Below are positions 63,250 through 64,000 of a DNA stretch of 64,000 nucleotides, piece by piece. The translations under genes were made by a program, and so were the position numbers. Within the stretch, counting starts at the first letter, position 1. Each line of letters starts with the position of its first letter. The notes under the pieces were generated by a model. The model made no database searches. It had not been told where the DNA came from and saw only the letters and a program-made list of their open reading frames with translations. Source of the stretch: Rhizobium pisi (GTDB lineage: Bacteria; Pseudomonadota; Alphaproteobacteria; Rhizobiales; Rhizobiaceae); the NCBI RefSeq assembly GCF_003938655.1, contig NZ_RJJT01000024.1:1-64000 (forward strand). Direction: 5' to 3'.

Positions 63250-64000
63250 GCCCGTTTTCGAATGAACATCAGCCTGATGCCGGAAAGTAGGGCATAGAGG
63301 CCGAAGAAAGCGGCGATCGCCCAGGCAAAACCGTTATTGCCGGCGACGTCGATCGCTGCGCCGATCACCTGTGGCCCCGCGACCGTTCCCATCGCATAAC
63401 AGAAGACGAAGGCGGCATTGGCCGCCGCAAGGTCCGAGCCCGTCAGCCGCGAGCCGAGATGGCTGAGGCCGACCGTATAGAGGCCAGAAACGCAGCCGCC
63501 CCAGAAAAGCAGGATCCCGGCCATCAGCAGCCAGTTGTTGACCAGCACGGGCAGCATCATCGATCCGACGAAGCCCATCAGCGCCATGCAGGCCAGAAGT
63601 GGCCGCTTGTCGGCAATGCGGTCGGAAAGCAGGCCCAGGGGGATCTGGAAGATGACGTTGCCGACACCCATCATGGTCAGCAGCAGTGCGGCCTGCGATT
63701 CGGTGAAATGGGCGCGCACGGCAAAGATCGGAAAAAGCGAGAGCCCGCCCGCTTCGACCGCGCCGAAGATGAAGACGGCGGCCGTCGCTGTCGGCACCAG
63801 GAAGACGTAGCGCATAAAATGCAGCTCCGGCTTTTCCTCGAGTATCGGGCTTTCGTCTCGGGCGATGAAGATCGGGATGGCGGCAAGCAGGATGGCGGCG
63901 GCGCCGATCAGGAAGGGAAAGATGCCATCGCTGCCAAGCAGCGAAAAGAGCAGCGGTCCTGCAGCGAACCCGAGGGAAAGCACCGTCGCATAGATGCCGA
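63246..64000 (-). CDS. MFS transporter, C-terminal part (cut by window edge)
   Basis: The visible 251 residues contain about seven membrane spans and the MFS inter-helix loop QIPLGLLSDRIADKRPLLA. The frame continues past base 64000: the codons upstream of the first in-window ATG (63983) read on without a stop, so this is the C-terminal half or more of a normal-sized transporter. VSGLYTVGLSHLGSRL and GTVAGPQVIGAAID resemble the YcaD/UMF-type MFS subgroup. The substrate is unknown. Confidence 0.88.
   Translation of the reverse strand, partial: GIYATVLSLGFAAGPLLFSLLGSDGIFPFLIGAAAILLAAIPIFIARDESPILEEKPELHFMRYVFLVPTATAAVFIFGAVEAGGLSLFPIFAVRAHFTESQAALLLTMMGVGNVIFQIPLGLLSDRIADKRPLLACMALMGFVGSMMLPVLVNNWLLMAGILLFWGGCVSGLYTVGLSHLGSRLTGSDLAAANAAFVFCYAMGTVAGPQVIGAAIDVAGNNGFAWAIAAFFGLYALLSGIRLMFIRKRA

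Overview
The window is a 64-kb chromosomal segment of a Rhizobium-type alphaproteobacterium, close to the R. etli / R. leguminosarum group. The evidence is the high G+C coding sequence, the clpP-clpX-lon-hupB run, separate nuoC and nuoD genes in a complete 14-subunit complex I operon, the divK-pleD-rpmG arrangement, a short ProRS, and LexA boxes of the alphaproteobacterial type (GTTC-N7-GTTC). Nearly everything is core chromosome. The accessory parts are a truncated transposase at the left edge, an IS91-type element at about 19.7-22.1 kb, and an orphan frameshifted pstB.

Layout. 0-1.3 kb: start of an IS1182-like transposase, then the rplM-rpsI ribosomal operon with a recognisable promoter. 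1.4-13.4 kb: single genes of metabolism and signalling (LysR regulator, DUF1127 protein, crotonase-like protein, DMT transporter, CoA-binding protein, O-acetylhomoserine sulfhydrylase, two c-di-GMP enzymes, damaged pstB, cytochrome P450). 13.8-19.4 kb: protein quality control (ClpP, ClpX, Lon) and the nucleoid protein HU. 19.4-23.1 kb: an FMN riboswitch, then an IS91-type element in reverse orientation, then ribN (riboflavin transporter). The element appears to have separated the riboswitch from its gene. 23.2-27.0 kb: aldo/keto reductase, cupin, methyltransferase, glutathione peroxidase and small secreted proteins. 27.2-27.9 kb: tRNA-Val and two identical tRNA-Asp. 28.1-44.4 kb: nuoA-N, with two additional genes inside the operon and an enlarged NuoE. 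44.4-51.5 kb: birA, rnj, an epimerase, a DUF1467 protein, proS and the LolCE-LolD lipoprotein export system. 51.5-58.7 kb: a 28-codon membrane peptide gene behind a LexA box, dnaE, an L,D-transpeptidase, and dinB behind a second LexA box. 58.7-64 kb: small metabolic genes, divK-pleD (cell-cycle signalling), a possible small RNA, rpmG and a partial MFS transporter.

The best candidates for something undescribed are: (1) the SOS-box-controlled 28-residue single-span membrane peptide directly upstream of dnaE, which resembles Caulobacter SidA in size, topology and regulation; (2) the riboswitch/ribN separation, where the retained leader still carries a 10-nt perfect complement of the ribN Shine-Dalgarno region about 2.5 kb away; (3) a shared C-terminal helix-hairpin-helix-like domain on NuoE and on an unknown membrane-associated protein encoded between nuoF and nuoG.
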